From NCBI RefSeq assembly GCF_003611675.1, contig NZ_RAWA01000003.1, positions 1 through 64,000 on the forward strand: a stretch of 64,000 nucleotides of DNA, in the 5' to 3' direction. How positions within the stretch are numbered: the first letter of the stretch is position 1; each line of letters begins with the position of its first letter. The notes below the pieces were generated by a model. The model was not told the origin of the DNA, ran no database searches, and saw nothing but the letters and a program-made list of their open reading frames with translations. Below, in pieces: positions 25,952 to 34,725 of this stretch. The position numbers and the translations under genes were made by a program. Source of the stretch: Corallococcus sp. CA053C. Lineage in GTDB: Bacteria > Myxococcota > Myxococcia > Myxococcales > Myxococcaceae.

Positions 25952-28918
25952 ATGGCCAACCAACCGTTCGACGTGGCGACCCAGGAATCCCCCCTGGGCT
26001 ACACCCTGGCACTGCTGTTGGTGGGCAGCGAGCGTGAGACGCGCGCCATGCGCGACGCGCTGGAGCGTGAGGACATCCTGTCCATGCTCACGCTCGAGGA
26101 GGCCAACTCCGTGCAGGCCCTGGAGCAGGCGCTCACGCGGCCGTGGGCGCTGGTGCTCGCCGGTTCGGAGCTGCCCGGCCTGTCGTGGGAAGGCATCCAG
26201 GCGGCGTGGGTGAAGCGCGGGCAGGAGCTCACCTTCGTGGTGAGCACCCCCACGTGGAGCACGCGGATGCTGGCGGCCGCCATGCAGGCCGGCGCGCGCG
26301 ACTACGTCACCGAGGACCGCATCGGCCACCTGCCCTTCGTCGTGGCGCGCGAGCTGCGCCTGCACGCCGAGCGCGCCCAGCACCAGCTGACGGGCATGGA
26401 GCTGAAGCGGACCAACTACCTGCTCAGCAACATCATCGACGCGCTGCCCTTCGTGCTGTTCGTGAAGGACGCCCAGACGCGCCGGCTGGTGGTGGCCAAC
26501 AAGACGTTCGCGGACGCCTTCAAGGTCACCAAGGAATGGCTGCTGGGGAAGCTGGACCACGACTACTTCCCGAAGGAGCAGGCGGACTCGTTCGTCGCCG
26601 TCGACACGGAGATCCTCGAGACGCGGCAGATGAAGACGTTCGAGGAGGTCGCCCGCGCGGATGGTCAGGACCGCATCTTCGCCACGCGCAAGATTCCCCT
26701 CGTGGACGACCAGGGCGTCGCGCGCTTCGTGATGGGCGTCACCGACGACATCACCGCGCGCAAGCAGAACGAGGAGATGCTGCGCGCCTCCAAGGAGGAG
26801 CTGGAGGCCGCCAACAAGCAGCTCGCCGCCAGCCTGGAGGAGATCAAGAAGACGCGCGCGGTGTCCGCGCGGTCGCTCGCCAGCTACCAGCAGCGCGCGC
26901 TGCAGATGGAGATCATCCGTCAGCAGAACGAGGACCTGGACCGGCTGGCCCAGGAGCTCTCCGTCGCCAAGCGCAACGAGGAGGAGCGCGCCCGCGAGGC
27001 CGAAGGCGCCGTGCGCCTCAAGAGCGAGTTCCTGGCGAACTTCAGCCATGAGATCCGCACGCCGCTCAACGGCATCATCGGCTACTGCGACCTCTTGATG
27101 CGCGAGGAGGGCAGCCGCCTGACGCCGCACGGCCGGCGCGACCTCAACGTGGTGAAGACGAACGCCAAGACGCTGCTGGCGCTCATCAACGACATCCTGG
27201 ACCTGTCCAAGATTGAAGCGGGCCGCGTGGAGGTCGTCACCGAGCCGGTGGACGTGCAGGAGCTGGCCGACGAGTGCATGGCCACGGTGAAGGAGTACCT
27301 CAAGGGCAAGGACGTGGCCCTCACCGTCCACGTGGACTCGGAGGCGCAGGAGGTGCGCACCGACGCGCTGAAGCTGCGGCAGATCATGCTCAACCTCCTG
27401 AGCAACGCGGCCAAGTTCACCGACACGGGCGAGGTGGCGCTCACGGTGGTCAGCTCCGGCGGCGGAGAGATGCTGATGACGGTGGAGGACACCGGCGTGG
27501 GCATCCCCGCCGACCAGCTCCCCTTCATCTTCGAGAAGTTCCGCCAGGTGGACGGCTCCACCACGCGCAAGGTGGGCGGCACGGGCCTGGGGCTTGCCAT
27601 CGTGCGCGAATTGACGCGCGTGCTGGGCGGCACCGTGGACGTGACGAGCACGCTGGGCCGAGGCTCCACCTTCACGGTACGGCTGCCGGACGTGCTCGCC
27701 ACCACCGTGGGCGCCAACAGCCCGCATGCCACCGAGCGGCTGGTGCCGGTGCAGGACGTGGCGCTGAAGCTCGCGCCCATGGCGCGGCCGGGCAGCACCG
27801 TGCTGGTGGTGGACGATGATCCGCTCATCCAGCAGCTCGTCACCGGGCAGCTGGAGCCCGCGGGCTTCAAGGTCGTGACGGCGGATGACGGCATCGCCGC
27901 GCTGAAGCTGGCGCGCGAGCTGAAGCCGCAGGCCATCCTGCTGGACATCCACCTGCCCCGGATGGACGGCTGGTCGGTGTTGAGCCAGCTCAAGAGCGAG
28001 CCCACGCTCGCGGGCATCCCGGTCATCCTCGTGTCGGTGGAGGAGCAGCGCGCGCGCGGCTTCAGCCTGGGCGCGTGCGAGTACCTGGTGAAGCCGGTGG
28101 AGCCGGAGCGGCTGGTGGAGGTGGTGCAGAAGAGCCTCGCCTCCGCGGGCGCCACGGCCGCCACGGGCGACGTGCTGGTGGTGGACGACGACGCGGCCAC
28201 GCGTGAGCTGGTGAGTCGCAACCTGCGCCGCGCGGGCTTCTCCACCAACGAGGCGCGCAACGGTGAGGACGCGCTGCTCAAGGCGCGCGTGTCGCCGCCG
28301 TCGCTGGTGGTGCTGGACCTGATGATGCCGAACCTGGACGGCTTCGAGGTCCTGCGCCGGCTGCGCGCGGAGAAGCTGTCCGTGCCGGTGGTGGTGCTCA
28401 CGGGCAAGACGCTCACCCACGACGAGGAGACGCTCCTGCGCGACGGCTTCGCCGGCTTCGTGCGCAAGGGCGGCACCGCGCTGGAGGACGTCATCTCCCA
28501 GGCGAAGGGCCTCCTGATGTCCCAGCGGGCCGCGAGCGCCGGGAAGCTGCCCCGCGTGCTGTACGTGGAGGACAGCGAGCAGAACCGCGACATCGTCCGC
28601 CGCTACCTGGGCGGCATGTATGACCTCATCGAGGCGGAGGACGGCGAGCAGGGCCTGGAGCGGGCCCAGAACGACGGGCCGGACCTCATCCTCATGGACC
28701 TGTCCCTGCCGAGACTCGACGGCTGGGAAGTCACCCGCAGGCTCCGGGCGTTGCCGGATGGGCAGAACGTGCCCGTCATCGCCGTCACGGCCCATGCGGG
28801 ACGCGAGTACCAGGACAAGGCCCAGGCGGCCGGTTGCACGGCCTACCTGACCAAGCCCCTGGACCGCGAGCAGCTCATCGAGACGATTCGTCAGTATCTA
28901 GGGAGAACCCATGGCTGA
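25952..28918 (+). CDS. Hybrid histidine kinase with three receiver domains
   Basis: A 988-residue cytoplasmic protein. Residues 15-130 resemble a receiver without phosphorylation site ([25 protein letters not shown]); a PAS domain (about 145-275) and a coiled coil follow. The kinase core has H box [13 protein letters not shown] (His near 366), N box NLLSNAAKF, and G boxes EDTGVGI and GTGLGLAIV. Three intact receivers come next, with phosphoacceptor motifs [22 protein letters not shown] and [11 protein letters not shown]. No membrane helix is present, so the input is probably the preceding FIST protein. It overlaps the next receiver gene by eight bases. Confidence 0.9.
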   Translation: MANQPFDVATQESPLGYTLALLLVGSERETRAMRDALEREDILSMLTLEEANSVQALEQALTRPWALVLAGSELPGLSWEGIQAAWVKRGQELTFVVSTPTWSTRMLAAAMQAGARDYVTEDRIGHLPFVVARELRLHAERAQHQLTGMELKRTNYLLSNIIDALPFVLFVKDAQTRRLVVANKTFADAFKVTKEWLLGKLDHDYFPKEQADSFVAVDTEILETRQMKTFEEVARADGQDRIFATRKIPLVDDQGVARFVMGVTDDITARKQNEEMLRASKEELEAANKQLAASLEEIKKTRAVSARSLASYQQRALQMEIIRQQNEDLDRLAQELSVAKRNEEERAREAEGAVRLKSEFLANFSHEIRTPLNGIIGYCDLLMREEGSRLTPHGRRDLNVVKTNAKTLLALINDILDLSKIEAGRVEVVTEPVDVQELADECMATVKEYLKGKDVALTVHVDSEAQEVRTDALKLRQIMLNLLSNAAKFTDTGEVALTVVSSGGGEMLMTVEDTGVGIPADQLPFIFEKFRQVDGSTTRKVGGTGLGLAIVRELTRVLGGTVDVTSTLGRGSTFTVRLPDVLATTVGANSPHATERLVPVQDVALKLAPMARPGSTVLVVDDDPLIQQLVTGQLEPAGFKVVTADDGIAALKLARELKPQAILLDIHLPRMDGWSVLSQLKSEPTLAGIPVILVSVEEQRARGFSLGACEYLVKPVEPERLVEVVQKSLASAGATAATGDVLVVDDDAATRELVSRNLRRAGFSTNEARNGEDALLKARVSPPSLVVLDLMMPNLDGFEVLRRLRAEKLSVPVVVLTGKTLTHDEETLLRDGFAGFVRKGGTALEDVISQAKGLLMSQRAASAGKLPRVLYVEDSEQNRDIVRRYLGGMYDLIEAEDGEQGLERAQNDGPDLILMDLSLPRLDGWEVTRRLRALPDGQNVPVIAVTAHAGREYQDKAQAAGCTAYLTKPLDREQLIETIRQYLGRTHG

Positions 28919-29330
28919 ACCGAAACCGCGCGTCCTGGTCGTGGACGACGATCCGGATCTGCTCGACCTCGTGCAGCGCTCGCTGAGTGCGTACGGGTTC
29001 GACGTGCAGACCCACACGTCCGCGCTGGGCGTGTCCAACATCGTGCGCGCTTCCGAGCCGGACTTCGTGCTCATCGACGTGAACTTCCCCGCCCTCAAGG
29101 GCGACAAGGTCGTAGGCCTGGCGCGCCAGTACGCGCCCCCGGGCACCCGCTTCATCCTCTACTCCGCTTCGGATGAGGCCAAGCTGCGCTCGCTCGCCAT
29201 CGCCTCCGGCGCGGACGGCTACATCTCCAAGAGCGTTCAGGGCGCGGACCTGGCCCAGAAGCTCAACGCCATGCGCTTGAAGCCCCGCTCGGCCGCACCG
29301 GGCCGGAATCCCTCTCCTATCGAGGGATGA
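28911..29330 (+). CDS. Stand-alone receiver (CheY-like response regulator)
   Basis: A 139-residue receiver with [13 protein letters not shown] at the N-terminus, phosphoacceptor Asp in FVLIDVNFPALKGD, and Lys in GYISKS. There is no output domain. A GGGAGAA ribosome site lies inside the end of the kinase gene, which it overlaps by eight bases, so it is probably the phosphate acceptor or shuttle of that kinase. It is strikingly similar to the receiver at 38449-38853 (shared HTSALGVSN/HRSSLGVSN and LYSASDEAKLR). Confidence 0.9.
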   Translation: MAEPKPRVLVVDDDPDLLDLVQRSLSAYGFDVQTHTSALGVSNIVRASEPDFVLIDVNFPALKGDKVVGLARQYAPPGTRFILYSASDEAKLRSLAIASGADGYISKSVQGADLAQKLNAMRLKPRSAAPGRNPSPIEG

Positions 29331-29344
29331 GAAAGACGGGGATT

Positions 29345-29375
29345 CCGGGCGAACCCACACCCTGGGTACGCCCGG
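29345..29375. terminator. Strong hairpin, terminator-like
   Basis: CCGGGCG pairs with CGCCCGG and, across one A-A mismatch, ACCCA pairs with TGGGT around a five-base loop. It starts 15 bases after the receiver gene stop, where the operon should end. No T tract follows, as is common in very GC-rich genomes. Confidence 0.6.
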
Positions 29376-29443
29376 CCCCCCTGGGTCACCCATCCCCCCG
29401 GTGCCAGAATAATCTCGGAAAGTGATAACCAGAGCGGTCTGCT

Positions 29444-29474
29444 GACTTGAAGTCCACAGAAAGACCTGTAAGGT
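29444..29474 (+). promoter_or_regulatory. Possible promoter and operator of the dioxygenase operon
   Basis: TTGAAG (29447-29452) and TAAGGT (29469-29474) with 16 bases between could be -35 and -10 elements. The -35 element lies within the perfect 11-base palindrome GACTTGAAGTC (29444-29454), which would suit a repressor. Both assignments are by eye. Confidence 0.3.
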
Positions 29475-29568
29475 AGTCGCTTCTAGAGTTTTACGCGCTC
29501 ACTGTTCCCCCCGAACTGGGGCGCATTCCACCCACCTTCCGAAACTCCCTGCGCCTCCCGGAGGGGAC

Positions 29569-30447
29569 ATGCACTCGTCGACCGATTACAGCCACGCCGA
29601 AAAGCTGAAGCACGAGCTGACGCAGCCGCTTTTCAACCCGATGCTGAAGAAGTGGGTCGGGAAGGGCGAGCTGGACTACGAGCGCTACCTCCAGACGGGC
29701 ACGCTGCTGGGGTTGCAGTCGTCGGAAGCGGAGCGGGTGTCGCACGACGAGCTGATGTTCCAGATCGTCCACCAGTCGCAGGAGCTGTACCTGAAGCTGG
29801 CGTCGCGCGAGGTGGTGGAGGTGGTGGCGGAGATGGACCGCGACGCGCTGTGGGCCGTCGTCGCCCGGCTGGCGCGGGTGCAGAAGATCCTCCAGTGCAT
29901 CAGCGCGGAGATGGCGGTGCTGGAGACGATGACGCCGGACTCGTACCAGGTCATCCGCCGCAGCCTGGGCAACGGCAGCGGGCAGGAGTCGCCGGGCTAC
30001 AACACGTTCCGCCTGGCGGCGACGGGGCTGGAGTCCGCGATGGAGCGGATGCTGGCGCGGCGTGGCGTGACGCTGCTGCAGGTCTACTCGGCCGGGGGGC
30101 CCGAGGACCTGAAGCACGTGTGTGAGAACCTGGTGACCATGGACGAGGGGTTCCAGGGCTGGCTGTTCGCGCACTTCCAGCTGGTGCGGCGCACCATTGG
30201 CGTGGACCGCTCCGTGAAGGCGCTGGACGGGCTGCCCACGCAGGTGCTGGCGGGCCGGATGACCCTGCCGCTGTTCCGCGCGCTGTGGGACGTGCGCGTG
30301 GAGATGACGGCGGGCTGGAAGCGCGAAGGCGGCTACGCGACGGGCGTGCACCGCGCGCCGGACGACTTGCGCGAGCAGGCCCGCGCGGGTGGCTGCCCCA
30401 TGCACGCGCACGCGTCCTTCCCGCAGGAGCTGCGGAGCCAGCCGTGA
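29569..30447 (+). CDS. kynA: Tryptophan 2,3-dioxygenase
   Basis: A 292-residue haem dioxygenase that opens the tryptophan ring to N-formylkynurenine. Family motifs are DYERYLQTGTLLGLQ, DELMFQIVHQSQELYLK with active-site His68, RRSLGNGSGQESPGYN and AHFQLVRRTIG with His202 as the expected haem ligand. Length is normal. GGAGGGG precedes the ATG. Its stop overlaps the GTG start of the next gene (GTGA), so production is coupled to a kynureninase-like enzyme, which supports a kynurenine route. A kynurenine formamidase gene is not visible next to it. Confidence 0.88.
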   Translation: MHSSTDYSHAEKLKHELTQPLFNPMLKKWVGKGELDYERYLQTGTLLGLQSSEAERVSHDELMFQIVHQSQELYLKLASREVVEVVAEMDRDALWAVVARLARVQKILQCISAEMAVLETMTPDSYQVIRRSLGNGSGQESPGYNTFRLAATGLESAMERMLARRGVTLLQVYSAGGPEDLKHVCENLVTMDEGFQGWLFAHFQLVRRTIGVDRSVKALDGLPTQVLAGRMTLPLFRALWDVRVEMTAGWKREGGYATGVHRAPDDLREQARAGGCPMHAHASFPQELRSQP

Positions 30448-31589
30448 GCGGGGGGGTGCTCCCGGGGGCCGTTCGCGCGGAGTACCCCCTGCTCCAGACG
30501 TGCACGTACCTCAACAGCAACTCCACCGGCGCGATGCCGCGCGCGGTGGAGGCAGTGCTCGCGCACTACTGGAACACGATGCGCGCGTGGCGCGACGACA
30601 CCTGGGACGGGTGGCTGTCGCGGATGCAGGCGTACGCGGACGGGGTGGCGGGGCTCATTGGCGCGCCCGCCGGTTCGGTGGCGCTGGACGTGAACCTGAG
30701 CGCGCACCTGTCGCGCCTGGGCACGTGCCTGGACTTCAGCGGCGAGCGCCGCCGCGTCGTCATCACCGACCTGGAGTTCCCCACGGTGCCCTTCATCTGG
30801 AAGGGCTTCGCGCGCTACGGGGCGGAGCTGGTGGTGGTGCCTTCGCGCGATGGCCGCGTGGACGAGGCCCTGCTGGAGGCCGCCATCGACGAGCGCACGC
30901 GGCTGGTCTGCGTGTCGCACGGCGCGTTCGCCACCGGCGCGGTGCTGGACGTCGCGCGCGTGGCGAAGGCGGCCCACGCGGCCGGGGCGCTCATCGCGAC
31001 GGACGCGTACCAGACGGTGGGCACGGTGCCGGTGGACGTGCGCGCGCTGGACGTGGACTTCCTCATGGGCGGCGCGCACAAGTGGCTGGGCGGCTCCGAG
31101 GCCGCCTTCCTCTACGTGCGCCCGGAGCTGCTGCCCACGCTGCGGCCCGCCGCCACCGGGTGGCTCGCCGGGGCCACGCCGCTCGCGTTCCAGGCGGCGG
31201 AGGACTGGGCGCCGGACGCGCGGCGGATGATGGGCGGCACGCCCGCGCCGCTGATGGTGCTGCTGTCCCAGCCGGGGCTGGACCTGCTCAAGGGCGTGGG
31301 GATGGCCGCGGTGCGCGAGCACTCGCTCAAGCTCACGTCCCGCCTGATGGCGCGGGCGGACGAGGCGGGGCTGCACGTGGTGACGCCGCGCGAGCCGCAC
31401 CAGCGCGGCGGCGTGGTGGCGCTGCGCTTCCCGGGTGACGTGGACGTGATGCGGCGGCTGGTGGCGCGCGGCTTCATCTGCAGCCACCGGGGCTACCTGC
31501 GCGCGGCGCCGCACTTCTACAATACGCTGGAAGAGGTGGATGCCTTCATGGATGCCCTCGTCCACGAGCAGCGCAAGGAGGCCGCATGA
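30444..31589 (+). CDS. Kynureninase-like class V PLP enzyme
   Basis: A 381-residue fold-type I PLP enzyme starting at a GTG that overlaps the dioxygenase stop. The pyridine-binding Asp187 lies in ATDAYQTVGTVPVD, and the Schiff-base Lys213 in GGAHKWLGG. The C-terminus HFYNTLEEVDAF is typical of class V members. Context after tryptophan dioxygenase argues for cleavage of kynurenine to anthranilate (kynureninase). By sequence alone it could also be a desulfurase-like or epimerase-like class V enzyme, since the Lys motif is not the textbook kynureninase one. It overlaps the methyltransferase gene by four bases. Confidence 0.7.
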   Translation: MSGGVLPGAVRAEYPLLQTCTYLNSNSTGAMPRAVEAVLAHYWNTMRAWRDDTWDGWLSRMQAYADGVAGLIGAPAGSVALDVNLSAHLSRLGTCLDFSGERRRVVITDLEFPTVPFIWKGFARYGAELVVVPSRDGRVDEALLEAAIDERTRLVCVSHGAFATGAVLDVARVAKAAHAAGALIATDAYQTVGTVPVDVRALDVDFLMGGAHKWLGGSEAAFLYVRPELLPTLRPAATGWLAGATPLAFQAAEDWAPDARRMMGGTPAPLMVLLSQPGLDLLKGVGMAAVREHSLKLTSRLMARADEAGLHVVTPREPHQRGGVVALRFPGDVDVMRRLVARGFICSHRGYLRAAPHFYNTLEEVDAFMDALVHEQRKEAA

Positions 31590-32656
31590 GCGCCGCGAGC
31601 CCGTCACCGTCACCTCCGTCAGCAGCGGCACCGTCGCGGGAGGCCGCCTCGCCGCGCGCCCTGCTGCACCTGCTGTTCAACGGCGCGCGCGCGCTGGACG
31701 TGGTGGAGACGGCGCTGGGCCTGGGGCTGTTGGATGCGCTGGAGCCCGGGCCGGTGACGCTGGGGGAGCTGTCCGCGAAGCACGGCCTGGTGCCCACGCG
31801 GCTGTACAAGTTCCTCGACTGCCTGGAGAGCCTGGGGCTCGTGCGGCGCGAGCAGCCGTCGGACGCGCTGGAGGCGACGCGCTATTGGGGCGTGCCGGGG
31901 CTGCGCGCGGCGGCGGACGCCGTGCTGGGCCCGCGCTCGCTGGAGCGCGACCGGGAGAAGTACGACTGGAAGGCGCTGCACGGCCGGCTGCCGGAAGTCC
32001 TGCGCGGTCAGCACGCGATGTCCGCGGCCTCCTTCGACTGGCCTCCGCGCACGCCCGAACAGGTGGAGGGCTTCGAGGCCAGCATGGCCGCGGGCCTGGG
32101 CCCCATCCTGGAGACGTTCCGCGCGCACGCGGGCGCGCTGTGGCCCTCCGGGGCTCGGCTGCTCGACGTGGGCGGCGGTGACGGCACGCTCGCGGAGCAC
32201 CTGCTGCGCGAGCACGCGTCCCTGTCCGTGGATGTCTACAACCTGCCCGCCACCGAGGCGCTCGTCACGCGCACGCGCGAGCGCGCGGGGCTGCCGGCGA
32301 CGCGGCTGGGCTTCGTGGGCGGCGACTTCCTGCGCGAGCCCCTGCCCCAGGGCTACGACGCGCTGTCGTTCGTGCGCGTGCTTCACGACTGGCCCGCGGA
32401 GGTGGCGCGCTCGCTGATGCAGGCGGCGTTCGCGGCGCTGCCTTCGGGCGGGCGCGTGCTCATCTGCGAGGAGTTCCGCACCCCCGAGCGGCTGGCGGCC
32501 CAGTTCTTCTGGTCCTACTTCCTCATCGGCGTGGACGCGTGCTCAAGCCGGCTGCGCGAGGTGGAGTTCTACCTGGACGCGCTCACCGCCGCGGGCTTCA
32601 CGCACGCGCACGTGCGGCCCGGCCCCTTCGAGCTCGTCGTGGCCACGAAGCCCTGA
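31586..32656 (+). CDS. O-methyltransferase, caffeate-OMT-like family
   Basis: A 356-residue SAM-dependent methyltransferase of the plant-type O-methyltransferase family. An N-terminal winged-helix dimerisation domain (about 25-110) is followed by the SAM motif LLDVGGGDGTLAEHLL (about 190-205) and the active-site region VRVLHDWPAE, whose His is the usual base. The ATGA overlap with the kynureninase-like gene places it in the same operon, so its substrate may be a tryptophan-derived aromatic such as a hydroxylated kynurenine or anthranilate; that is inference. Confidence 0.8.
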   Translation: MSAASPSPSPPSAAAPSREAASPRALLHLLFNGARALDVVETALGLGLLDALEPGPVTLGELSAKHGLVPTRLYKFLDCLESLGLVRREQPSDALEATRYWGVPGLRAAADAVLGPRSLERDREKYDWKALHGRLPEVLRGQHAMSAASFDWPPRTPEQVEGFEASMAAGLGPILETFRAHAGALWPSGARLLDVGGGDGTLAEHLLREHASLSVDVYNLPATEALVTRTRERAGLPATRLGFVGGDFLREPLPQGYDALSFVRVLHDWPAEVARSLMQAAFAALPSGGRVLICEEFRTPERLAAQFFWSYFLIGVDACSSRLREVEFYLDALTAAGFTHAHVRPGPFELVVATKP

Positions 32657-32798
32657 AATCCGGCCGGGTCGCCTCTCCCCCCGGCGAAAAGGTGTCGTAC
32701 GGCGGACAGCCTGGACCCTCAGACAGGTCACGCAGGGCCCGTCAGTGTTCAACTTGCGCTCAGTCGCAGTCAGCCAAACGCAGACGGGAGGAGCCTGT

Positions 32799-33596
32799 AT
32801 GACAGGTCCCCGGTCAGGGACGGGGTTGAGGGCGGTAAGGCAGGACCACGGGACGCAAGAGGCACAGCAGTCGCCCGAGGCCCGTGGAGGTAGACCGGCG
32901 GCGCGCACGCATCTGGAGCGCGAGGTGATGGTGCCGGTGGATGACGCCGTCCTCCTGAGAGGACGGCTGGCGGTGCCCGCGGGCGCCCGGGGCGTGGTGG
33001 TGCTGGCGCGAGGCAGCGACAGCAGCCGTCAGAGTCCCCGGCTCGCGCAGACCTCGCAGCTGTTCCAGGCGATGGGGCTGGGCACCCTGCTGTTGGACCT
33101 GCTCACCAGCGAGGAGATGGAAGAGCGCCGCACGCGGCAGCTTCGCTTCAACATGGGCCTGTTGGGCATGCGCATGGCGGGCGCGGCGAGGTGGCTGCAA
33201 CGCGAGCCCCACACCACCGGCCTGCGCGTGGGTTACTTCGGCGCGCACACCGGCGCGGGCGCAGCGCTGTCGGCCGCGGCCTTCCGTCCGGACTTCGTGG
33301 AGGCCGTCGTCTCCCGGGGCGGCCGGCCGGACCTGGCCGGAGCGGTGCTCCCCCGGGTGCGGGCCCCCACGCTGCTGCTGGTGGGAGGCGCGGACGCGCT
33401 GGGCCTGGACATCAACCGCCGGGCCTACGCGGAGCTCCGGGCGGAGAAGCGCATGGAGATCATCCCGGGCGCGACGCACCACTTCCAGGAAGACGCGGAG
33501 CTGGAGCAGGTGGCGGAGCTCGCCGGTGAGTGGTTCCTCCAATACCTGGGACAGCCCCAGGACGACGCGGAGGCGGCGCCGGCTCCAGCGCCCTGA
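32799..33596 (+). CDS. Alpha/beta-hydrolase-fold protein with His at the nucleophile position
   Basis: A 265-residue protein of the dienelactone-hydrolase-like fold. The strand-turn-helix that normally reads GxSxG is VGYFGAHTGAGAAL, so the nucleophile Ser is replaced by His. The other expected residues are present: an Asp in LLVGGADALGLD and a His in PGATHHFQED. An upstream in-frame GTG exists, but GGGAGGAG five bases before the ATG decides the start. It lies 142 bases after the methyltransferase gene on the same strand. It could be a binding protein or a non-classical hydrolase; a formamidase role for the kynurenine route is tempting but unsupported. Confidence 0.7.
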   Translation: MTGPRSGTGLRAVRQDHGTQEAQQSPEARGGRPAARTHLEREVMVPVDDAVLLRGRLAVPAGARGVVVLARGSDSSRQSPRLAQTSQLFQAMGLGTLLLDLLTSEEMEERRTRQLRFNMGLLGMRMAGAARWLQREPHTTGLRVGYFGAHTGAGAALSAAAFRPDFVEAVVSRGGRPDLAGAVLPRVRAPTLLLVGGADALGLDINRRAYAELRAEKRMEIIPGATHHFQEDAELEQVAELAGEWFLQYLGQPQDDAEAAPAPAP

Positions 33597-33616
33597 GTGT
33601 TTCACGGATGTTTCAG

Positions 33617-33648
33617 GGGCGGCCTCCGCGTCACGGCGGATGCCGCCC
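33617..33648. terminator. Hairpin between convergent genes
   Basis: GGGCGGC pairs with GCCGCCC and, past one mismatch, TCCGC pairs with GCGGA around a six-base loop; TT follows on the plus strand. It sits between the stops of two convergent genes (33596 and 33657) and is well placed to terminate both. Confidence 0.6.
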
Positions 33649-33656
33649 TTCGTGAC

Positions 33657-34346
33657 TCACGCCACCACGGGGCGCGTGACGCCCAGCTCACACGCCAGCA
33701 CCGCCAGCTGCGCGCGGTTCTCCGGCCCCAGCTTGCGGTAGATGTTCGTCAGGTGGGCCTTCACGGTGCGCTCGGTGATGCCCAGGTGCGCGGCGATCTT
33801 CAGGTTGTCCGCGCCCGCCGCCACGTAGCCCAGCACCTCGCGCTCGCGCAGGGTGAGCCGGGACAGGGCGGAGCCCGACGGCGTGAAGTCCTCCAGGTGC
33901 AAGACATTGGACGGGAGCATCTCCATGGGCAGCAGCCGCTCACCGCGCGCCACGCGGCCCACGGCCTGCACCAGCTCATCGCAGCTCACGTTCAGCTTGC
34001 ACAGGTAGCCCGCGGCCCCCGCGTGGAAGCACTGCTCCACGATGGCCGGCTCATGGTGCCCCGACAGCACCAGCGAACGCACCTGGGGATGGAAGTCGTG
34101 CAGGTACTTCAGCACCACCAGGCCGTCCTCCACCGCGGCGCGGCCCACGTGCTCCAGCCGCAGGTCCACCAGGGCGACATGGGGCGCGGCACCGCGCACC
34201 TGGAACAGGAAGGAGTTGGTGTCCGAGCACCGGGCCACCACCTTCATCCCCGCGCCCTCCAACAGGGCCACCAGGCTCTCCCGGAAGAGGAGCTGATCCT
34301 CCAGGAGTGCCACCCGGATTTCCTGTCCCGCCGCAGTCAATTCCAT
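33657..34346 (-). CDS. NarL/FixJ-type response regulator
   Basis: A 229-residue two-domain regulator. The receiver (about 8-130) has VALLEDQLLFRES and the phosphoacceptor region VALVDLRLEHVG; the C-terminal LuxR-type helix-turn-helix (about 165-225) reads LTLREREVLGYVAAGADNLKIA and ITERTVKAHLTNIYRKLG. Phosphorylation should drive DNA binding. It is divergent from the CheR-type gene. The start MELTAAG was preferred to longer frames because upstream sequence loses receiver homology. Confidence 0.85.
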   Translation of the reverse strand: MELTAAGQEIRVALLEDQLLFRESLVALLEGAGMKVVARCSDTNSFLFQVRGAAPHVALVDLRLEHVGRAAVEDGLVVLKYLHDFHPQVRSLVLSGHHEPAIVEQCFHAGAAGYLCKLNVSCDELVQAVGRVARGERLLPMEMLPSNVLHLEDFTPSGSALSRLTLREREVLGYVAAGADNLKIAAHLGITERTVKAHLTNIYRKLGPENRAQLAVLACELGVTRPVVA

Positions 34347-34723
34347 GACTCCATCCTTGGCTTCCCGCCGGTCGGCAACAACAACCCCCGCGCGGTATCC
34401 CTGATGAAAGCAGTTCTCTTTCTTCTTGTGAAACAGCTCCCGGAGCCGTCCCTCCCTAATGCCGGCCGGGAGATCGGAAGACAACGATACGGGCGGAGTC
34501 CACGTCCAGGGCTGCTCCGTGGACGACCACCCGACCGAGCGCGTGCACCGTGATCCGGGAACGCAAAGGGAGGTCCTCCAGGCGCGACAGCAGCTCCGCG
34601 GGAAGCTTCTGGAATGGGCCCTGGGACCCATGGTTGACAACCCAGGCGGAGGTCTCTTCGGGCCCAACCCTGGTGGGTAAGCGGATCTTGCCGGACCTGG
34701 GGCACTGCGGTACGCCCTCGCCC
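34347..34723. other. Divergent intergenic region
   Basis: 377 bases between the LuxR-type regulator (minus) and the CheR-type gene (plus). Apart from the possible small minus-strand frame described separately, I see no repeat, RNA gene or clear promoter in it. Confidence 0.4.
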
Positions 34724-34725
34724 AT
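34456..34725 (-). CDS. Possible small protein in the divergent gap
   Basis: An 89-residue frame starting MGEGVPQCPRSGKI at the ATG that shares its CATG with the start of the CheR-type gene on the other strand. Third positions are about 83 percent G or C, lower than typical genes here but well above random expectation, and the C-terminal half (LPLRSRITVHALGRVVV) looks like genuine strand-rich protein. It has no recognised family and could still be a chance frame. The two starts would be almost back to back, leaving its promoter inside the other gene. Confidence 0.3.
   Translation of the reverse strand: MGEGVPQCPRSGKIRLPTRVGPEETSAWVVNHGSQGPFQKLPAELLSRLEDLPLRSRITVHALGRVVVHGAALDVDSARIVVFRSPGRH

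Noticed and set aside
25946-28795. Minus-strand open frame of about 949 codons opposite the hybrid kinase
   Set aside because: Antisense low complexity; the plus-strand kinase and receiver motifs are complete.
34459-34680. Plus-strand 73-codon frame in the divergent gap
   Set aside because: Gly/Gln-rich and without a ribosome site; it lies opposite a more protein-like minus-strand frame.
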